Numbered from the stretch's first letter, positions 8,591 to 18,437 are shown. The stretch: 64,000 nucleotides of DNA from Shinella curvata (GCF_022899935.1 NZ_JALJCJ010000002.1:620001-684000), one strand, 5' to 3'. Made by a program: numbers and translations. The notes: generated from the letters alone by a model not told the origin.

Positions 8591-10900
8591 ATGGCCCCAA
8601 CACCGCAGAAGATCGCGAACCTGATCGCATCCGAGATCAAGGCAAGCGCCGCGCAGGTTGCCGCCGCCGTCGGGCTCTTGGACGAGGGCGCGACGGTGCC
8701 CTTCATCGCGCGTTACCGCAAGGAAGTGACCGGCGGTCTCGACGATACGCAGTTGCGCACGCTCTCCGAGCGCCTGACCTATCTGCGCGAGCTGGAAGCC
8801 CGCCGCGCTTCCATTCTCGAGTCCATCGCAGGGCAGGGTAAGCTGACGGACGAGCTTTCAGGCAAGATCGCTTCCGTGATGACGAAGGCCGAGCTCGAGG
8901 ACATCTATCTGCCCTACAAGCCGAAGCGTCGCACCAAGGCAGAAATCGCTCGCGAGCGTGGCCTTGGCCCGCTCGCCGAGCAGATCCTTGCCGACCGTGC
9001 TCTGGTGCCGGCGGAGCTGGCTGAAAAATTCCTGTCGGCCGAAGTGCCGGATGTGAAGACGGCGCTGGAAGGCGCGCGCGATATCGTCGCCGAGCAGCTG
9101 ACGGAAAACGCCGATCTGTTGAAGCGCCTGCGCGAATACATGAAAAGCAATGCCTTCCTGCGCTCGCGCGTAGTCGAGGGCAAGCAGGAGGCCGGCGCGA
9201 AGTTTTCCGACTATTTCGATCATACCGAACGCTGGTCCGGCGTGCCCGGCCACCGGGCGCTCGCCATGCTGCGCGGCTGGAACGAGGAGTTCCTGTCGGT
9301 CGATATCGTCGTCGATCAGGACAGCACCGAGCCGGTCAAGCCCGTAGAACGCATCATCGCCTCCTTCTATGCGGTCGGCGTGAAGCCGGGTGACAAGTGG
9401 TTGGCCGAGGTCATCGGCTGGACTTGGCGCGTCAAGCTCTCCATGTCGCTGTCGCTCGATCTGATGCGCGAGATGCGCGAGCGTTCGGAAGAAGAGGCGA
9501 TCCGGGTTTTCGCCCGCAATCTCAAGGACCTGCTGCTCGCCGCTCCCGCCGGCACGCGCGCCACGATGGGCCTCGATCCGGGCATCCGCACCGGCGTCAA
9601 GGTCGCGGTGGTCGATAACACCGGCAAGGTGGTGGAGACGACGACGGTCTATCCGTTCCCGCCGAAAAACGACGTGCGCGGCACGCAGGCCGAGCTTGCG
9701 AGCCTCATCCGCAAGCACAAGGTCGAGCTGATCTCTATCGGCAACGGCACGGGCAGCCGCGAGACGGAAAAGCTGGTCGCCGACATGCTGGCCCAGCTTC
9801 CGGGCGCCAAGCCGACCAAGGTCATCGTCTCGGAAGCCGGCGCCTCGGTCTATTCGGCCTCGGAAACGGCGGCTGCCGAATTCCCCAACCTCGACGTCTC
9901 CTTGCGCGGCGCTGTCTCCATCGCCCGCCGCTTGCAAGATCCGCTGGCTGAACTCGTGAAGATCGAGCCGAAGTCGATCGGCGTCGGCCAGTACCAGCAC
10001 GATGTCGATCAGGGGAAACTCTCCCGCTCGCTCGATGCCGTCGTGGAAGACGCGGTGAACGCGGTGGGTGTCGATCTCAACACAGCGTCGGCGCCGCTGC
10101 TCGCCCGTGTCTCCGGCCTCGGAAAATCCTCGGCGGAAGCGATTGTTGCGCATCGTGACGCCAACGGCCCCTTCGAGAGCCGCAAGGAGCTGATGAAAGT
10201 CTCCCGCCTCGGCGCGCGCACCTTCGAACAATGCGCAGGCTTCCTGCGCATTCCGAACGGCAAGGAGCCGCTGGATGCCTCCTCGGTGCATCCGGAAGCC
10301 TATGGTGTGGCCAAGAAAATCGTCGCCGCCTGTGGGCGTGACGTGCGCGCCCTGATGGGCGATAGCGCCGCGCTGAAGCAGCTCGACCCGAAGATCTTTG
10401 TCGACGAGCGCTTTGGCCTGCCGACGGTCAAGGACATCCTCGCCGAACTGGAAAAACCCGGCCGCGACCCGCGCCCGGAATTCAAGACCGCGACCTTCGC
10501 GGACGGTATCGATGACATCAAGGACCTGAAGGTCGGCATGCTCTTGGAGGGAACCGTCACGAACGTCGCCGCATTCGGCGCCTTTGTCGATATCGGCGTG
10601 CACCAGGATGGCCTTGTGCACGTCTCGCAGCTGGCCGATCGTTTCATCAAGGACCCGCATGAGGTGGTGAAGGCCGGCGATGTGGTGAAGGTGCGTGTGA
10701 CGGAAGTGGATGTTCCCCGCAAGCGCATCGGTCTCACCATGCGCAAGGACGGCGCCGCGCCCGCCGCGCGCGACAACGGCCCGCGCAACGACAAGAACAC
10801 CCAGATGAAGCCGAAATTCAGCCAGGCGGCCCCCAAGCAGCAGGCCCCGTCGCAGGGTGCCTTCGGTGCGGCCTTCGCCGAGGCGCTGAAGAAGAAATAA
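8591..10900 (+). CDS. tex: RNA-binding transcriptional accessory protein Tex
   Basis: 769 residues, normal for Tex. Start ATG 8591 follows GAGGAG. Visible parts are the Tex N-terminal helical domain, a YqgF/RNase H-like domain opening with [17 protein letters not shown] (about 325-345), helix-hairpin-helix repeats ([18 protein letters not shown], then [12 protein letters not shown]) and a C-terminal S1 RNA-binding domain ([20 protein letters not shown]). A basic, Q/A-rich tail follows. Tex is a conserved nucleic-acid-binding protein linked to transcription and stress tolerance. It is monocistronic here. Confidence 0.95.
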   Translation: MAPTPQKIANLIASEIKASAAQVAAAVGLLDEGATVPFIARYRKEVTGGLDDTQLRTLSERLTYLRELEARRASILESIAGQGKLTDELSGKIASVMTKAELEDIYLPYKPKRRTKAEIARERGLGPLAEQILADRALVPAELAEKFLSAEVPDVKTALEGARDIVAEQLTENADLLKRLREYMKSNAFLRSRVVEGKQEAGAKFSDYFDHTERWSGVPGHRALAMLRGWNEEFLSVDIVVDQDSTEPVKPVERIIASFYAVGVKPGDKWLAEVIGWTWRVKLSMSLSLDLMREMRERSEEEAIRVFARNLKDLLLAAPAGTRATMGLDPGIRTGVKVAVVDNTGKVVETTTVYPFPPKNDVRGTQAELASLIRKHKVELISIGNGTGSRETEKLVADMLAQLPGAKPTKVIVSEAGASVYSASETAAAEFPNLDVSLRGAVSIARRLQDPLAELVKIEPKSIGVGQYQHDVDQGKLSRSLDAVVEDAVNAVGVDLNTASAPLLARVSGLGKSSAEAIVAHRDANGPFESRKELMKVSRLGARTFEQCAGFLRIPNGKEPLDASSVHPEAYGVAKKIVAACGRDVRALMGDSAALKQLDPKIFVDERFGLPTVKDILAELEKPGRDPRPEFKTATFADGIDDIKDLKVGMLLEGTVTNVAAFGAFVDIGVHQDGLVHVSQLADRFIKDPHEVVKAGDVVKVRVTEVDVPRKRIGLTMRKDGAAPAARDNGPRNDKNTQMKPKFSQAAPKQQAPSQGAFGAAFAEALKKK

Positions 10901-11038
10901 GCCCTAGTTTTCCTAATGGCTCCTGGCAGAAATCGTCGTTTGTTTTGACCCGCCCCTTTGCGCATAGTCGCGACATGGGCGGGCTCAAACAGGCCGGGCG
11001 TACGGCGCTCCGCTGCCTGAAAGACAGGAAAATTGACG

Positions 11039-11932
11039 ATGACGATGACGATTTCACGCCGGCAGGCAATTGCCGGCGCTCTCCTTGCCATTCCCGCTGT
11101 TTCGGCCATGGCCGGCATGGCGGGGGCGGCCTCTGGTGGCACGCCGCAGGAGCAGCTTGCCGAACTGGAAGCGCGCCATAAGGGCCGCATCGGCGTTGCC
11201 ATACATAATCTCGCAACGAATGCCCGGCTCGGCCATCGCGCCGACGAACGTTTCCTGATGTGCAGCACGTTCAAGGCGCTGCTGGCCGCGCATATCCTTG
11301 CCCGCGTCGATCGCAAGGAAGAGGCGCTGGACCGTCGTATCGTCGTCAAGAAGGCCGATCTCGTCGACTGGGCGCCGGTCGTGGAAACGCGCGTCGGCGG
11401 CAAGGGTATTACGATTGCCGAACTCTGCGAGGCGACGATCACGCTCAGCGACAATGCCGCCGCCAATCTGCTGCTCGGTGCTTCCGGTGGCCCCAAGGCG
11501 CTCACGGCGTTCCTGCGCGGCTTCGGCGATGAGATCACCCGTCTCGACCGCACCGAGCCGACGCTCAATTATCATGACACGCCCGATGACGAGCGCGACA
11601 CGACCACCCCGGTCGCGATGACGGAGACTCTGCGCAAGCTGATTTTTACGGATGTACTGTCCCCACGTTCCAAGGCCCAGCTCGCCGCCTGGCTCGTCAT
11701 GAACAAGACAGGCGATACGCGATTGCGTGCCGGCTTCCCGGCCGACTGGATGACCGGCGACAAGACCGGCACGAATGGCGACAAGGCCGGCAATGCCAAT
11801 GACGTGGCGGTCGCCTGGTCGCCGAACCGCGGCGCCATCGTCGTTTCGGCCTATGTCGAAATGCCCGGTATTTCCGGTGACGAGCGAAATGTCCTCATCG
11901 CCGAAATCGGCCGCATCGCCGCAGCCGTCTGA
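11039..11932 (+). CDS. Class A beta-lactamase (serine)
   Basis: 297 residues from ATG 11039, behind AGGAAA; an in-frame TTG at 11033 would add MT. The N-terminus has twin arginines (ISRRQAIAG) before a hydrophobic stretch ending AMAGMAGA, so export by Tat is plausible. Class A motifs are all present: the active-site CSTFK (Ser76, Lys79 in this numbering), the SDN loop (TLSDNAA), EPTLN with the general-base Glu, and DKTGT. A cysteine precedes the active serine as in KPC/NMC-A enzymes, but the partner cysteine after KTGT is absent (KTGTNGD), so the carbapenemase-type disulfide is not expected. No regulator or mobile element is adjacent; it looks like a resident chromosomal gene. Confidence 0.93.
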   Translation: MTMTISRRQAIAGALLAIPAVSAMAGMAGAASGGTPQEQLAELEARHKGRIGVAIHNLATNARLGHRADERFLMCSTFKALLAAHILARVDRKEEALDRRIVVKKADLVDWAPVVETRVGGKGITIAELCEATITLSDNAAANLLLGASGGPKALTAFLRGFGDEITRLDRTEPTLNYHDTPDDERDTTTPVAMTETLRKLIFTDVLSPRSKAQLAAWLVMNKTGDTRLRAGFPADWMTGDKTGTNGDKAGNANDVAVAWSPNRGAIVVSAYVEMPGISGDERNVLIAEIGRIAAAV

Positions 11933-11940
11933 TTTTGCGG

Positions 11941-11963
11941 GGCGCTGCCGAAAGGGCGGCGCC
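11941..11963. terminator. Hairpin between convergent bla and arsR
   Basis: GGCGCTGCC (11941-11949), loop GAAAG, and GGCGGCGCC (11955-11963) form a 9-bp stem with one T/G pair. It lies between two converging stops but lacks a clear T-run on either strand. Confidence 0.45.
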
Positions 11964-12287
11964 TCAGCCTTCCAGTTCCCCCTTCAGTGCCGAAAGCACG
12001 CTCATCGCGTGCCCCGCATATTGGCTGATCCAGCGGTCGTGGATCGCCTGGATGGGCAGAGCGTTGAGGTGGTTCCAGCGTTCGCGACCCTCCTTGCGGG
12101 GAATGATCAGCTCCGCCTCTTCCAGCACCTTCAGATGCTGCATCACCGTGCAGCGATCCATCTCCGGAAATTTTTCGCACAGCGCGCCCGTGGTCAGCGG
12201 CGCGTGCTTGATCGCATCCAGCATCTGCCGCCGCTTTCCATTGGCGAGCGCCTTGAAAACGGCGTCCTCTGTCGATTCGCTTGACAT
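11964..12287 (-). CDS. ArsR-family winged-helix regulator
   Basis: 107 residues. A winged helix of the ArsR class: VFKALANGKRRQMLDAI (helix 1), LTTGALCEKFPEMDRCTVMQHLKVLEEA (recognition region) and a wing with IIPRKEGRERWNHLN. It lacks the cysteine metal box of arsenic/cadmium sensors, so the signal is not obvious. It is divergent from an SRPBCC gene and a VOC gene, a known grouping (ArsR with AHSA1-type proteins). A perfect 8+8 palindrome (12286-12305) overlaps its own start codon, and no Shine-Dalgarno is visible upstream, so the transcript may be leaderless and autoregulated. Confidence 0.88.
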   Translation of the reverse strand: MSSESTEDAVFKALANGKRRQMLDAIKHAPLTTGALCEKFPEMDRCTVMQHLKVLEEAELIIPRKEGRERWNHLNALPIQAIHDRWISQYAGHAMSVLSALKGELEG

Positions 12288-12305
12288 GTTATATTTTTAT
12301 AACAT
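12286..12305. promoter_or_regulatory. Probable ArsR operator (perfect palindrome)
   Basis: ATGTTATA (12286-12293), spacer TTTT, TATAACAT (12298-12305). The arms are perfectly complementary. It stands between divergent arsR and the SRPBCC gene, is very AT-rich in a GC-rich region, and covers the arsR start codon. Binding here would repress both directions. Confidence 0.8.
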
Positions 12306-12357
12306 ATTTTTCCAGGGTACAAGACAGAGGGGGGCCGTGCGCCCCAAGGAGGACGGC

Positions 12358-12846
12358 ATGACGCTGGAATTTCGTGTGAACGGGCGGATCGGCAGGCCGG
12401 TCGCCGAGGTCTTCGATGCGGTGGTCAATCCGAAGAAGCTGAGCGGCTATTTCACCACGATTGGCGGCGCGAGCGCGCCGCTTGTCCAAGGCACCACCGT
12501 GACATGGTGGGGCATGGCGCCTGTCATCGTCGATACGGTCGAGGAAAACGCGCTGATCGTCTTTCGCTGGGATGCGATGGTCGAGGAGGGCGAGGCGCCC
12601 TACAAGACGCGCGTCGAGATGCGCTTCAAGCCGCTGGACGATGGCGGCACCATGGTGACCATCGCCGAGACCGGCTGGCGCGACAACGATCGCGGCCAAA
12701 AGTCTTCCTATATGAACTGCGAGGGCTGGTCGCAAATGCTGGCCTGCATGAAGGCCTATGTCGAATACGGCATCAATCTGCGCGAGGGCTATTACCCGAG
12801 CGAACTCAAGGGCGTCGTCGCCTCCGAGCAGCAGGATTTTACGTGA
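12358..12846 (+). CDS. SRPBCC / AHSA1-type START-like domain protein
   Basis: 162 residues from ATG 12358 behind a perfect AAGGAGG; the longer frame starting at 11935 is an artefact running over arsR on the other strand. The whole protein is one Bet v1-like (SRPBCC) domain: VNGRIGRPVAEVFDAVVNP at the start, a beta-rich middle (VTWWGMAPVIVD, LIVFRWD, GTMVTIAETGW) and the long C-terminal helix (EGWSQMLACMKAYVEYG). Such proteins bind hydrophobic ligands; the ligand here is unknown. It is the first gene of the unit controlled by the ArsR palindrome. Confidence 0.88.
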   Translation: MTLEFRVNGRIGRPVAEVFDAVVNPKKLSGYFTTIGGASAPLVQGTTVTWWGMAPVIVDTVEENALIVFRWDAMVEEGEAPYKTRVEMRFKPLDDGGTMVTIAETGWRDNDRGQKSSYMNCEGWSQMLACMKAYVEYGINLREGYYPSELKGVVASEQQDFT

Positions 12847-12856
12847 GGAGATGGCG

Positions 12857-13219
12857 ATGAGCGCAGACATCAAAGGCGGCATCAACATCGCGATGAAGGT
12901 GCCGACCCATCAATATGCGGCAACCGTCGCCTTCTATCGCGATGTCGTCGGCCTGAAACCCTTCGAAGCGAAAGCGCCGGCCATCGGCTTCGAACTCGGC
13001 CCAAACCGGCTGTGGATCGACGAGGCGCCGAACTACAGTCAGGCCGAAGTCTGGCTCGAGCTTTTCACGCCCGACCATGCGGATGCGCTAGGCCATCTGG
13101 AGAAAAACGGCGCCGTGCGCTGCGACGCCGTCGAGGATCTGGGGGCTGGCTTTCGTGGCGGCTGGATCATGAACCCGGCCAATATCGTGCACATGGTGCG
13201 TGAGCCCGATGCCTGGTGA
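12857..13219 (+). CDS. VOC-fold (glyoxalase/bleomycin-resistance-like) protein
   Basis: 120 residues. I start at ATG 12857 because GAGGAG (12845-12850) is well placed for it; ATG 12851 touches that site. A single VOC module: INIAMKVPTHQYAATVAFYRDVVGLKPF, then WLELFTPD and WIMNPANIVHMVREPDAW. It follows the SRPBCC gene by 10 bases and is surely cotranscribed. VOC proteins include glyoxalases, dioxygenases and resistance proteins; the sequence does not say which. Confidence 0.82.
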   Translation: MSADIKGGINIAMKVPTHQYAATVAFYRDVVGLKPFEAKAPAIGFELGPNRLWIDEAPNYSQAEVWLELFTPDHADALGHLEKNGAVRCDAVEDLGAGFRGGWIMNPANIVHMVREPDAW

Positions 13220-13275
13220 CCACGCAATACCAGGAAAAGTGAGGCGCGGTTTTCCGTCCGGAATTGCGTGAAATG

Positions 13276-13986
13276 TCAGATTGCGGCCGGCGGCACAAGA
13301 CCGTCGGCGGCCGCCATCGGCATGGCCTCGCTGGCCGGCGTCTGGTGCTGCAGCACGACGACGCGGCTGCCCGTCGGTACGCGGCTGTAGAGATCGATGA
13401 TATCCTGGTTGAACAGCCGCACGCAGCCGCTCGACACGGCCTTGCCGATCGACCACGGCTCGGATGTGCCGTGGATGCGGAACAGCGTGTCCTTGCCATC
13501 CTTGTGCAGGTAGAGCGCGCGGGGGCCGAGCGGGTTGGTCAGGCCCGGCTCCATGCCGCCCGCCCATTTCAGGTTCCGCTCCGGTTCGCGGGCGATCATG
13601 TTCGGCGTCGGCGTCCAGCGCGGCCATTCGGCCTTGCGGCCGATGCGCGCCGCGCCCTCGAATTCCAGCCCTGCCTTGCCCACGCCAATGCCGTAGCGCA
13701 TCGCCATGCCTTCGCCCTGCACGAGATAGAGGAAGCGGTTCTGCGTATCGATGACGATGGTGCCGGCCGGCTCCACGGTCTGGTAGGCGACCTGCTGGCG
13801 GAAATATCTCGGGTCCACCCGGCTGATATCCATCGCCGGCAGCGGGAAGCGCTCGTCGGGATGCGGTCCGTACATGGCGACATGCATGGGATCCGGCCCC
13901 TTCTTCTTCACCTCCATCGTGGTCGTGGCGCAGCCGGCCAGCGTGGCGGCGAGGGCAAGAAGGGCAAGCGGGCGGAACACACACAT
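13276..13986 (-). CDS. L,D-transpeptidase (YkuD domain) lipoprotein
   Basis: 236 residues from ATG 13986 (AGGTG 8 nt upstream); ATG 14004 is an alternative. The N-terminus [13 protein letters not shown] is a lipobox, so it is probably lipid-anchored in the envelope. A YkuD domain covers about residues 75-215, with substrate-side motifs ([19 protein letters not shown]) and the catalytic box [20 protein letters not shown], Cys being the nucleophile. These enzymes form 3-3 cross-links or attach proteins to peptidoglycan. Divergent from recO. Confidence 0.92.
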   Translation of the reverse strand: MCVFRPLALLALAATLAGCATTTMEVKKKGPDPMHVAMYGPHPDERFPLPAMDISRVDPRYFRQQVAYQTVEPAGTIVIDTQNRFLYLVQGEGMAMRYGIGVGKAGLEFEGAARIGRKAEWPRWTPTPNMIAREPERNLKWAGGMEPGLTNPLGPRALYLHKDGKDTLFRIHGTSEPWSIGKAVSSGCVRLFNQDIIDLYSRVPTGSRVVVLQHQTPASEAMPMAAADGLVPPAAI

Positions 13987-14195
13987 CAAGACGGCACCTG
14001 TCATTTCGAATGTCAAATCTGGCCTTTGCGGCCTTTGGCCGGTTCTTCGGGGGCAAAGCCGGCGCGGGCAGGGCGAGAAAAAAGCAAAACTGTGGCAAGG
14101 GCTTAGGTGTGGCCGATACGCCACGCGTCGTTCCGACGCATAGGGCGGTGTGCGCCGGCTTGCGGCGAACCGGCGGACGGCGTAAGGCTTCCTGC

Positions 14196-14960
14196 ATGCA
14201 ATGGAGTGACGAGGCCATCGTTCTGGGCGTGCGGCGCCACGGCGAGACATCCGTGATCGTCGAGGTGATGACGCGCGAGCGCGGGCGCCATCTCGGCATG
14301 GTGCGCGGCGGTCGTTCGCGGACCATGCAGCCGGTGCTCCAGCCCGGCAATTCGGTCGATGTCACCTGGCGGGCACGGCTCGACGAGCATCTGGGCGAAT
14401 TCCGCGTCGAGCCGCTCGAACTGCGCGCCGGCCGGCTGATGGAGACGGCGACGGCCGTCTACGGCGTGCAGGCCATGGCGGCTCTGCTGCGCTTTTTGCC
14501 GGAGCGCGATCCGCATCCGCATCTCTATGAAGCGCTCTCCGTCATCCTCGGCCACCTGCATGAGCCCGCCGATGCCGGCGAGCTGTTCATCCGTTTCGAG
14601 CTTGCCGTGTTGAACGATCTCGGTTTCGGGCTCGATCTGCTCGAATGTGTCGCGACGGGGGCGAAGGACGATCTCTGCTACGTCTCGCCGAAATCCGGCC
14701 GCGCCGTCTCGCGCGCCGCTGGCGCGCCCTGGGCCGACAAGATGCTGGCATTGCCCGCCTTCCTGGGTGATGAAAGCCGTCATGCAGCCGATGCCGCCGC
14801 CCTTGCCGATGGCTTCCGCCTGACGGCCTTTTTCCTCAACCGCCATGTCTGCGAACCGCGCGGGCTGGAGCTCGCCAATGCCCGTGAGGGCTTCGTGCAA
14901 GCGGCGCTGAAGGCGCTCGGCGGACCGAAAAACGATCAACCCGAAGAGGCGCATGCATGA
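14196..14960 (+). CDS. recO: DNA repair protein RecO
   Basis: 254 residues from ATG 14196 behind AAGG. RecO mediates RecA loading in the RecF pathway by annealing and binding single-stranded DNA. N-terminal OB fold: [20 protein letters not shown], then [11 protein letters not shown]. The central helical domain includes [14 protein letters not shown] and [18 protein letters not shown]. The zinc-finger cysteines of other RecO proteins are largely missing (ECVATG, then SRAAGAP), as in many alphaproteobacteria. The stop overlaps the next gene by 4 nt (ATGA). Confidence 0.93.
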   Translation: MQWSDEAIVLGVRRHGETSVIVEVMTRERGRHLGMVRGGRSRTMQPVLQPGNSVDVTWRARLDEHLGEFRVEPLELRAGRLMETATAVYGVQAMAALLRFLPERDPHPHLYEALSVILGHLHEPADAGELFIRFELAVLNDLGFGLDLLECVATGAKDDLCYVSPKSGRAVSRAAGAPWADKMLALPAFLGDESRHAADAAALADGFRLTAFFLNRHVCEPRGLELANAREGFVQAALKALGGPKNDQPEEAHA

Positions 14961-15466
14961 CGGTGGAAATCTATCCGGGGCTGACGGTCGGCGGCATCGG
15001 CACGCTGCCGCTCGACGTGGTGCAGCGTGACGGTGGCCTGAAGGTCCTGCAAGATATGCTGTCGGGCGATCTGCCCGCGCCGCCCATGTGCCGCACACTC
15101 GCCTTCTCGATGCGGGAGGTGGAGGACGGCCGCGTCGTTTTCTCCGGCATGCCCTCCGCCGATCACCTCAATCCGCTCGGCACGGTGCATGGCGGCTGGA
15201 CGGCGACGGTGATGGATTCCGCACTCGGCTGCGCGGTGTTCTCCGTCATCAAGCCGGGCGAGGCCTACACGACCATCGAATTCAAGCTGAACCTCGTGCG
15301 TCCCGTACTGCCCGGCATGGGCGAGGTGTTCTGCGAGGGAAAGATCGTCCATCGCGGCCGCACCATCGCCACGTCGGAAGCCTGGCTGCGCGACAAGAAC
15401 GGCAAGCTTCTGGCGCACGGCACCGAAACCTGCGCCATCTTCCCCATCGAAAATCTCATGCGATAA
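14957..15466 (+). CDS. PaaI-type hotdog thioesterase
   Basis: 169 residues, starting inside the recO stop (ATGA). The hotdog fold signature is [20 protein letters not shown], followed by [13 protein letters not shown] and [19 protein letters not shown], typical of the PaaI/YigI thioesterase group that hydrolyses acyl-CoA. The HGG motif and the downstream helix Asp are present. The acyl substrate cannot be read. Cotranscription with recO looks accidental in function. Confidence 0.87.
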   Translation: MTVEIYPGLTVGGIGTLPLDVVQRDGGLKVLQDMLSGDLPAPPMCRTLAFSMREVEDGRVVFSGMPSADHLNPLGTVHGGWTATVMDSALGCAVFSVIKPGEAYTTIEFKLNLVRPVLPGMGEVFCEGKIVHRGRTIATSEAWLRDKNGKLLAHGTETCAIFPIENLMR

Positions 15467-15562
15467 CCCCGAAGAGATTACTGCGCTGAAACGTAACCCT
15501 GTTTGGCGTTTGGATAAAACCGGGTAGTCTCGCCGCCCGGACTGTGCCGTGCTGGAGACGCA

Positions 15563-18391
15563 ATGCTCGAAATCCTTTCCCTGGTCGCGATTGGCCTTGC
15601 CCTCTACACCCTCAACGCTTCGCGCAACAGCGCGCAGAAACTCGGCGAAGAGGTGATGCGGCTGAAAGGCGAGGTCGAGGCGCTGAAGGCGAGCGGCGTT
15701 GCGCTGCCGTCTCCGGAAGCCGAACCCATCGCCGAAACGCTCGAAACTGTGCGGGAAGCGGCGACGGACGAGCGGGCGCCGGCCGATTTCACCAGCCCCT
15801 GGACAGCGAAGAGCGGCGAGGCGGATGCCGGCCGCGCGATCTTCGGTGGTGAGACCTCCGCCGTGCCGACCGAAGCCGTTGCTGCGAGTGAAACGGCGGA
15901 GGAGGGAGCGGCCGCGCCAGCTGTCACGCCCGCCAAGCCGAAGGAAAGTTTCGAAAGCCGCATCGGTGCGCGCTGGGCCGTCTGGGTGGGCGGCATTGCG
16001 CTGGCGCTCGGCGGCATCTTCATGGTGAAGTATTCCATTGAGGCCGGCCTGCTGAGCCCCGCCGTACGCCTGTCGCTGGCGGCTGCATTTGGCCTGGTCC
16101 TGATGGCGGCGGGTGAATTCGTGCGCCGCCGCACCCAGCCGCTGATCGCCAACGCTTTCCAGAACGCCATGATCCCCGGCGTGCTGACGGCCGCCGGCGC
16201 CATCACGCTCTTCGCCGTCACCTATGTCTCCTACGAGTTCTATTTCTATTTCGGCCCGGTCACGGCCTTCGTGCTGCTCGCGGCCGTCTCCTTTGCGACG
16301 ATCGGCCTCTCGCTGCTGCACGGGCAGGCACTCGCCGGCCTGGGCCTCTTGGCCTCCATGCTGACGCCGGCGCTGGTCGCGACGCAAGAGCCGAGCGCCT
16401 GGGGACTGTTCGGTTTCCTCATCGTCGCCTGGCTTGCCACCTTCGCCGCCGCGCGCATCCGCCGCTGGCAGGTCGTACCGGCGCTCGCCAATGCCGGCAT
16501 GGCGCTGTGGAGCGTGCTCTATCTTTCGCAGGCCAGCACCGTCGATGTGGTGCCGGCGCTCGTCGCCCTGCTGGTGCTTGCCCTTGGCCACGGCCTGATC
16601 TGGCCGGGCGCTGTCAAGGCCGAAGACCTGCCGCAGCCCGCCGACGCCAAATCGTCCGACGCGCTCGACCGGCTGCTTGCACCGCCCGCTGTGGCGGTGT
16701 CGCTCACCGGCGCGCTCGCCATGACTTTCCCGGCGCTGGTGCTGGCAAGCGCCGTGCCGACGCTCGCCCATGCCGATTATGCCTTCGTCATCATAACGCT
16801 TGCGCTCGCCGTGCTCGGCGCGCTGCGCGGCTGGGCGGTCTACGCGGCCATTCTCTCCGGCATCGCCGTGCTCATGGGCACCGCCAGCATCGCGGCCGTG
16901 CCGGGCGGCATCTTCCTCGATGGCATCGGCACGCTGGCACCGCCGACGCTGGAGGGAACGACGCCGGTCGCCGTCGTCGCCGGCCCGCTGCCGGTCAATC
17001 TGCTGCTCGTGCTTGCCGTGCTCTATGCCGCCATCGGCCTTGCCGGTGTGCGCCTGCGCAGCGCCTTGCCCGGCTTCGCCGCTGTTTGGAGCGTGCTGGC
17101 CCCGGCCGTTCCCTTTGCGGTCCTCAGCATCAGCTTCTTCACCTTCGGCAACCTTTCCTTTGATGCCAAGCACGGGCTTCTCGCTCTTGTCCTCGGCCTC
17201 GTCTTCTTCGCCGCCGCGGAAGCCTTTTCGCGCGAGCAAGGGGAGGAGGAGGGCCTTTTCCTTCCGCAATGGACGCTTTCCGCCGGCGGCTTCGCCTTCC
17301 TCGTTCTGGCGCTGCATGCGCTGACGGATGGCCTCGTCACCACGCTCGGCATCATCCTGCTCGGCACCATCGCCGTCTTCGCCACCCGCCTGCGCCGCTG
17401 GCCGGTGCTGCCCTGGCTGATGGCCGGTGCCGCCGCCGTCGTCGCCGGCCGCATCGCCTGGGAGCCGACCATCGTCGGTGCTGCGAACCTGTCGAAAACG
17501 CCCGTTTTCAACCAGCTTCTCGCCGGCTACGGCATTCCCGCCGTCCTGCTGGCGGTCTCGGCCTTCGAGCTGCGCCGCTGGCCGGGCGAGCGCATCCGCA
17601 ATCTGCTGCAGGCACTCGCCAGCCTCTTCCTGCTTCTGACGGCGGCGATCCTCGTGCGCCATGGCATGAATGGCGGCGTGCTTGACAGTTCCGTACCGAC
17701 GCTCGGCGAACAGGCGACCTACACGCTGCTCGTCATCGGCGCCTCGGCCATCATGATGTCGCTCGACCTGAAATCGCCGAGCCCGGTCTTCCGCTATGGC
17801 TCGATGGTCGTCGGCGGTCTTTCGGTCCTGTCAGTGCTGAGCGCCCATTTCATTGGCCTCAACCCCTATTTCACCGGGGAACTGCTCGGCAAATGGCCGG
17901 TGCTCGATCTCCTGCTCGTTGGCTACCTGCTGCCCGGCATCGCCTATGGCGGCCTGGCCTGGTATGCGCGCGGCCGCCGGCCGATGCCCTATGTCATCAT
18001 GCTCGCGCTTTCCGGCGTCGCGCTGGTCTTCGCCTGGGTTACGCTGTCGGTGCGCCGCTACTGGCACGGCGAAGGCATCGCGGACTGGAAAGGCTTCCTC
18101 CAGTCGGAGACCTATACCTATTCGGTGGTCTGGCTGCTGCTCGGCGTGCTGCTTCTGGCGGTCGGTTCGAAATTCGATTCTAAGAGCATCCGCCTTGCCT
18201 CCGCCGGCCTGGTTTTGATCGCGGTGGTCAAGGTCTTCCTGATCGACATGGCCAATCTCGAGGGAATCCTGCGTGCGCTTTCCTTCATCGGGCTCGGCGC
18301 GGTGTTGATCGGCATCGGACTGTTCTACCAGAAGATCCTCTCTGGAAAGTCCGGGACGGGCGAAAAGCCGGAATTGAATGCGCAGGCCTGA
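15563..18391 (+). CDS. DUF2339 giant integral membrane protein
   Basis: 942 residues. An N-terminal anchor (MLEILSLVAIGLALYTL) and a short coiled coil (about 20-45) lead into an acidic, Ala/Glu-rich linker (50-125). At residue ~135, SRIGARWAVWVGGIALALGG starts a very long run of hydrophobic helices, probably more than 20, up to about residue 925. This layout and the entry sequence fit the DUF2339 family. No enzymatic motif is visible. It is monocistronic. The function is unknown; some role in envelope or polymer export is only a guess. Confidence 0.85.
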   Translation: MLEILSLVAIGLALYTLNASRNSAQKLGEEVMRLKGEVEALKASGVALPSPEAEPIAETLETVREAATDERAPADFTSPWTAKSGEADAGRAIFGGETSAVPTEAVAASETAEEGAAAPAVTPAKPKESFESRIGARWAVWVGGIALALGGIFMVKYSIEAGLLSPAVRLSLAAAFGLVLMAAGEFVRRRTQPLIANAFQNAMIPGVLTAAGAITLFAVTYVSYEFYFYFGPVTAFVLLAAVSFATIGLSLLHGQALAGLGLLASMLTPALVATQEPSAWGLFGFLIVAWLATFAAARIRRWQVVPALANAGMALWSVLYLSQASTVDVVPALVALLVLALGHGLIWPGAVKAEDLPQPADAKSSDALDRLLAPPAVAVSLTGALAMTFPALVLASAVPTLAHADYAFVIITLALAVLGALRGWAVYAAILSGIAVLMGTASIAAVPGGIFLDGIGTLAPPTLEGTTPVAVVAGPLPVNLLLVLAVLYAAIGLAGVRLRSALPGFAAVWSVLAPAVPFAVLSISFFTFGNLSFDAKHGLLALVLGLVFFAAAEAFSREQGEEEGLFLPQWTLSAGGFAFLVLALHALTDGLVTTLGIILLGTIAVFATRLRRWPVLPWLMAGAAAVVAGRIAWEPTIVGAANLSKTPVFNQLLAGYGIPAVLLAVSAFELRRWPGERIRNLLQALASLFLLLTAAILVRHGMNGGVLDSSVPTLGEQATYTLLVIGASAIMMSLDLKSPSPVFRYGSMVVGGLSVLSVLSAHFIGLNPYFTGELLGKWPVLDLLLVGYLLPGIAYGGLAWYARGRRPMPYVIMLALSGVALVFAWVTLSVRRYWHGEGIADWKGFLQSETYTYSVVWLLLGVLLLAVGSKFDSKSIRLASAGLVLIAVVKVFLIDMANLEGILRALSFIGLGAVLIGIGLFYQKILSGKSGTGEKPELNAQA

Positions 18392-18437
18392 CAGGCTAGG
18401 TCTCTGGTGATCAATTCCGGATTGCCCCTTTACGACC

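Noticed and set aside
8858-10660. 600-residue frame opposite tex
   Set aside because: No recognisable domains; tex is complete on the other strand.
13221-13270. Inverted repeat CACGCAAT / ATTGCGTG between two converging genes
   Set aside because: 8-base arms 34 bases apart with no T-run. Too weak to call a terminator or operator.
14936-17662. 908-residue frame on the minus strand opposite the thioesterase and DUF2339 genes
   Set aside because: Low-complexity, charged product rich in Arg, Glu, Gly and His, typical of antisense frames in GC-rich DNA; the real genes lie on the other strand.
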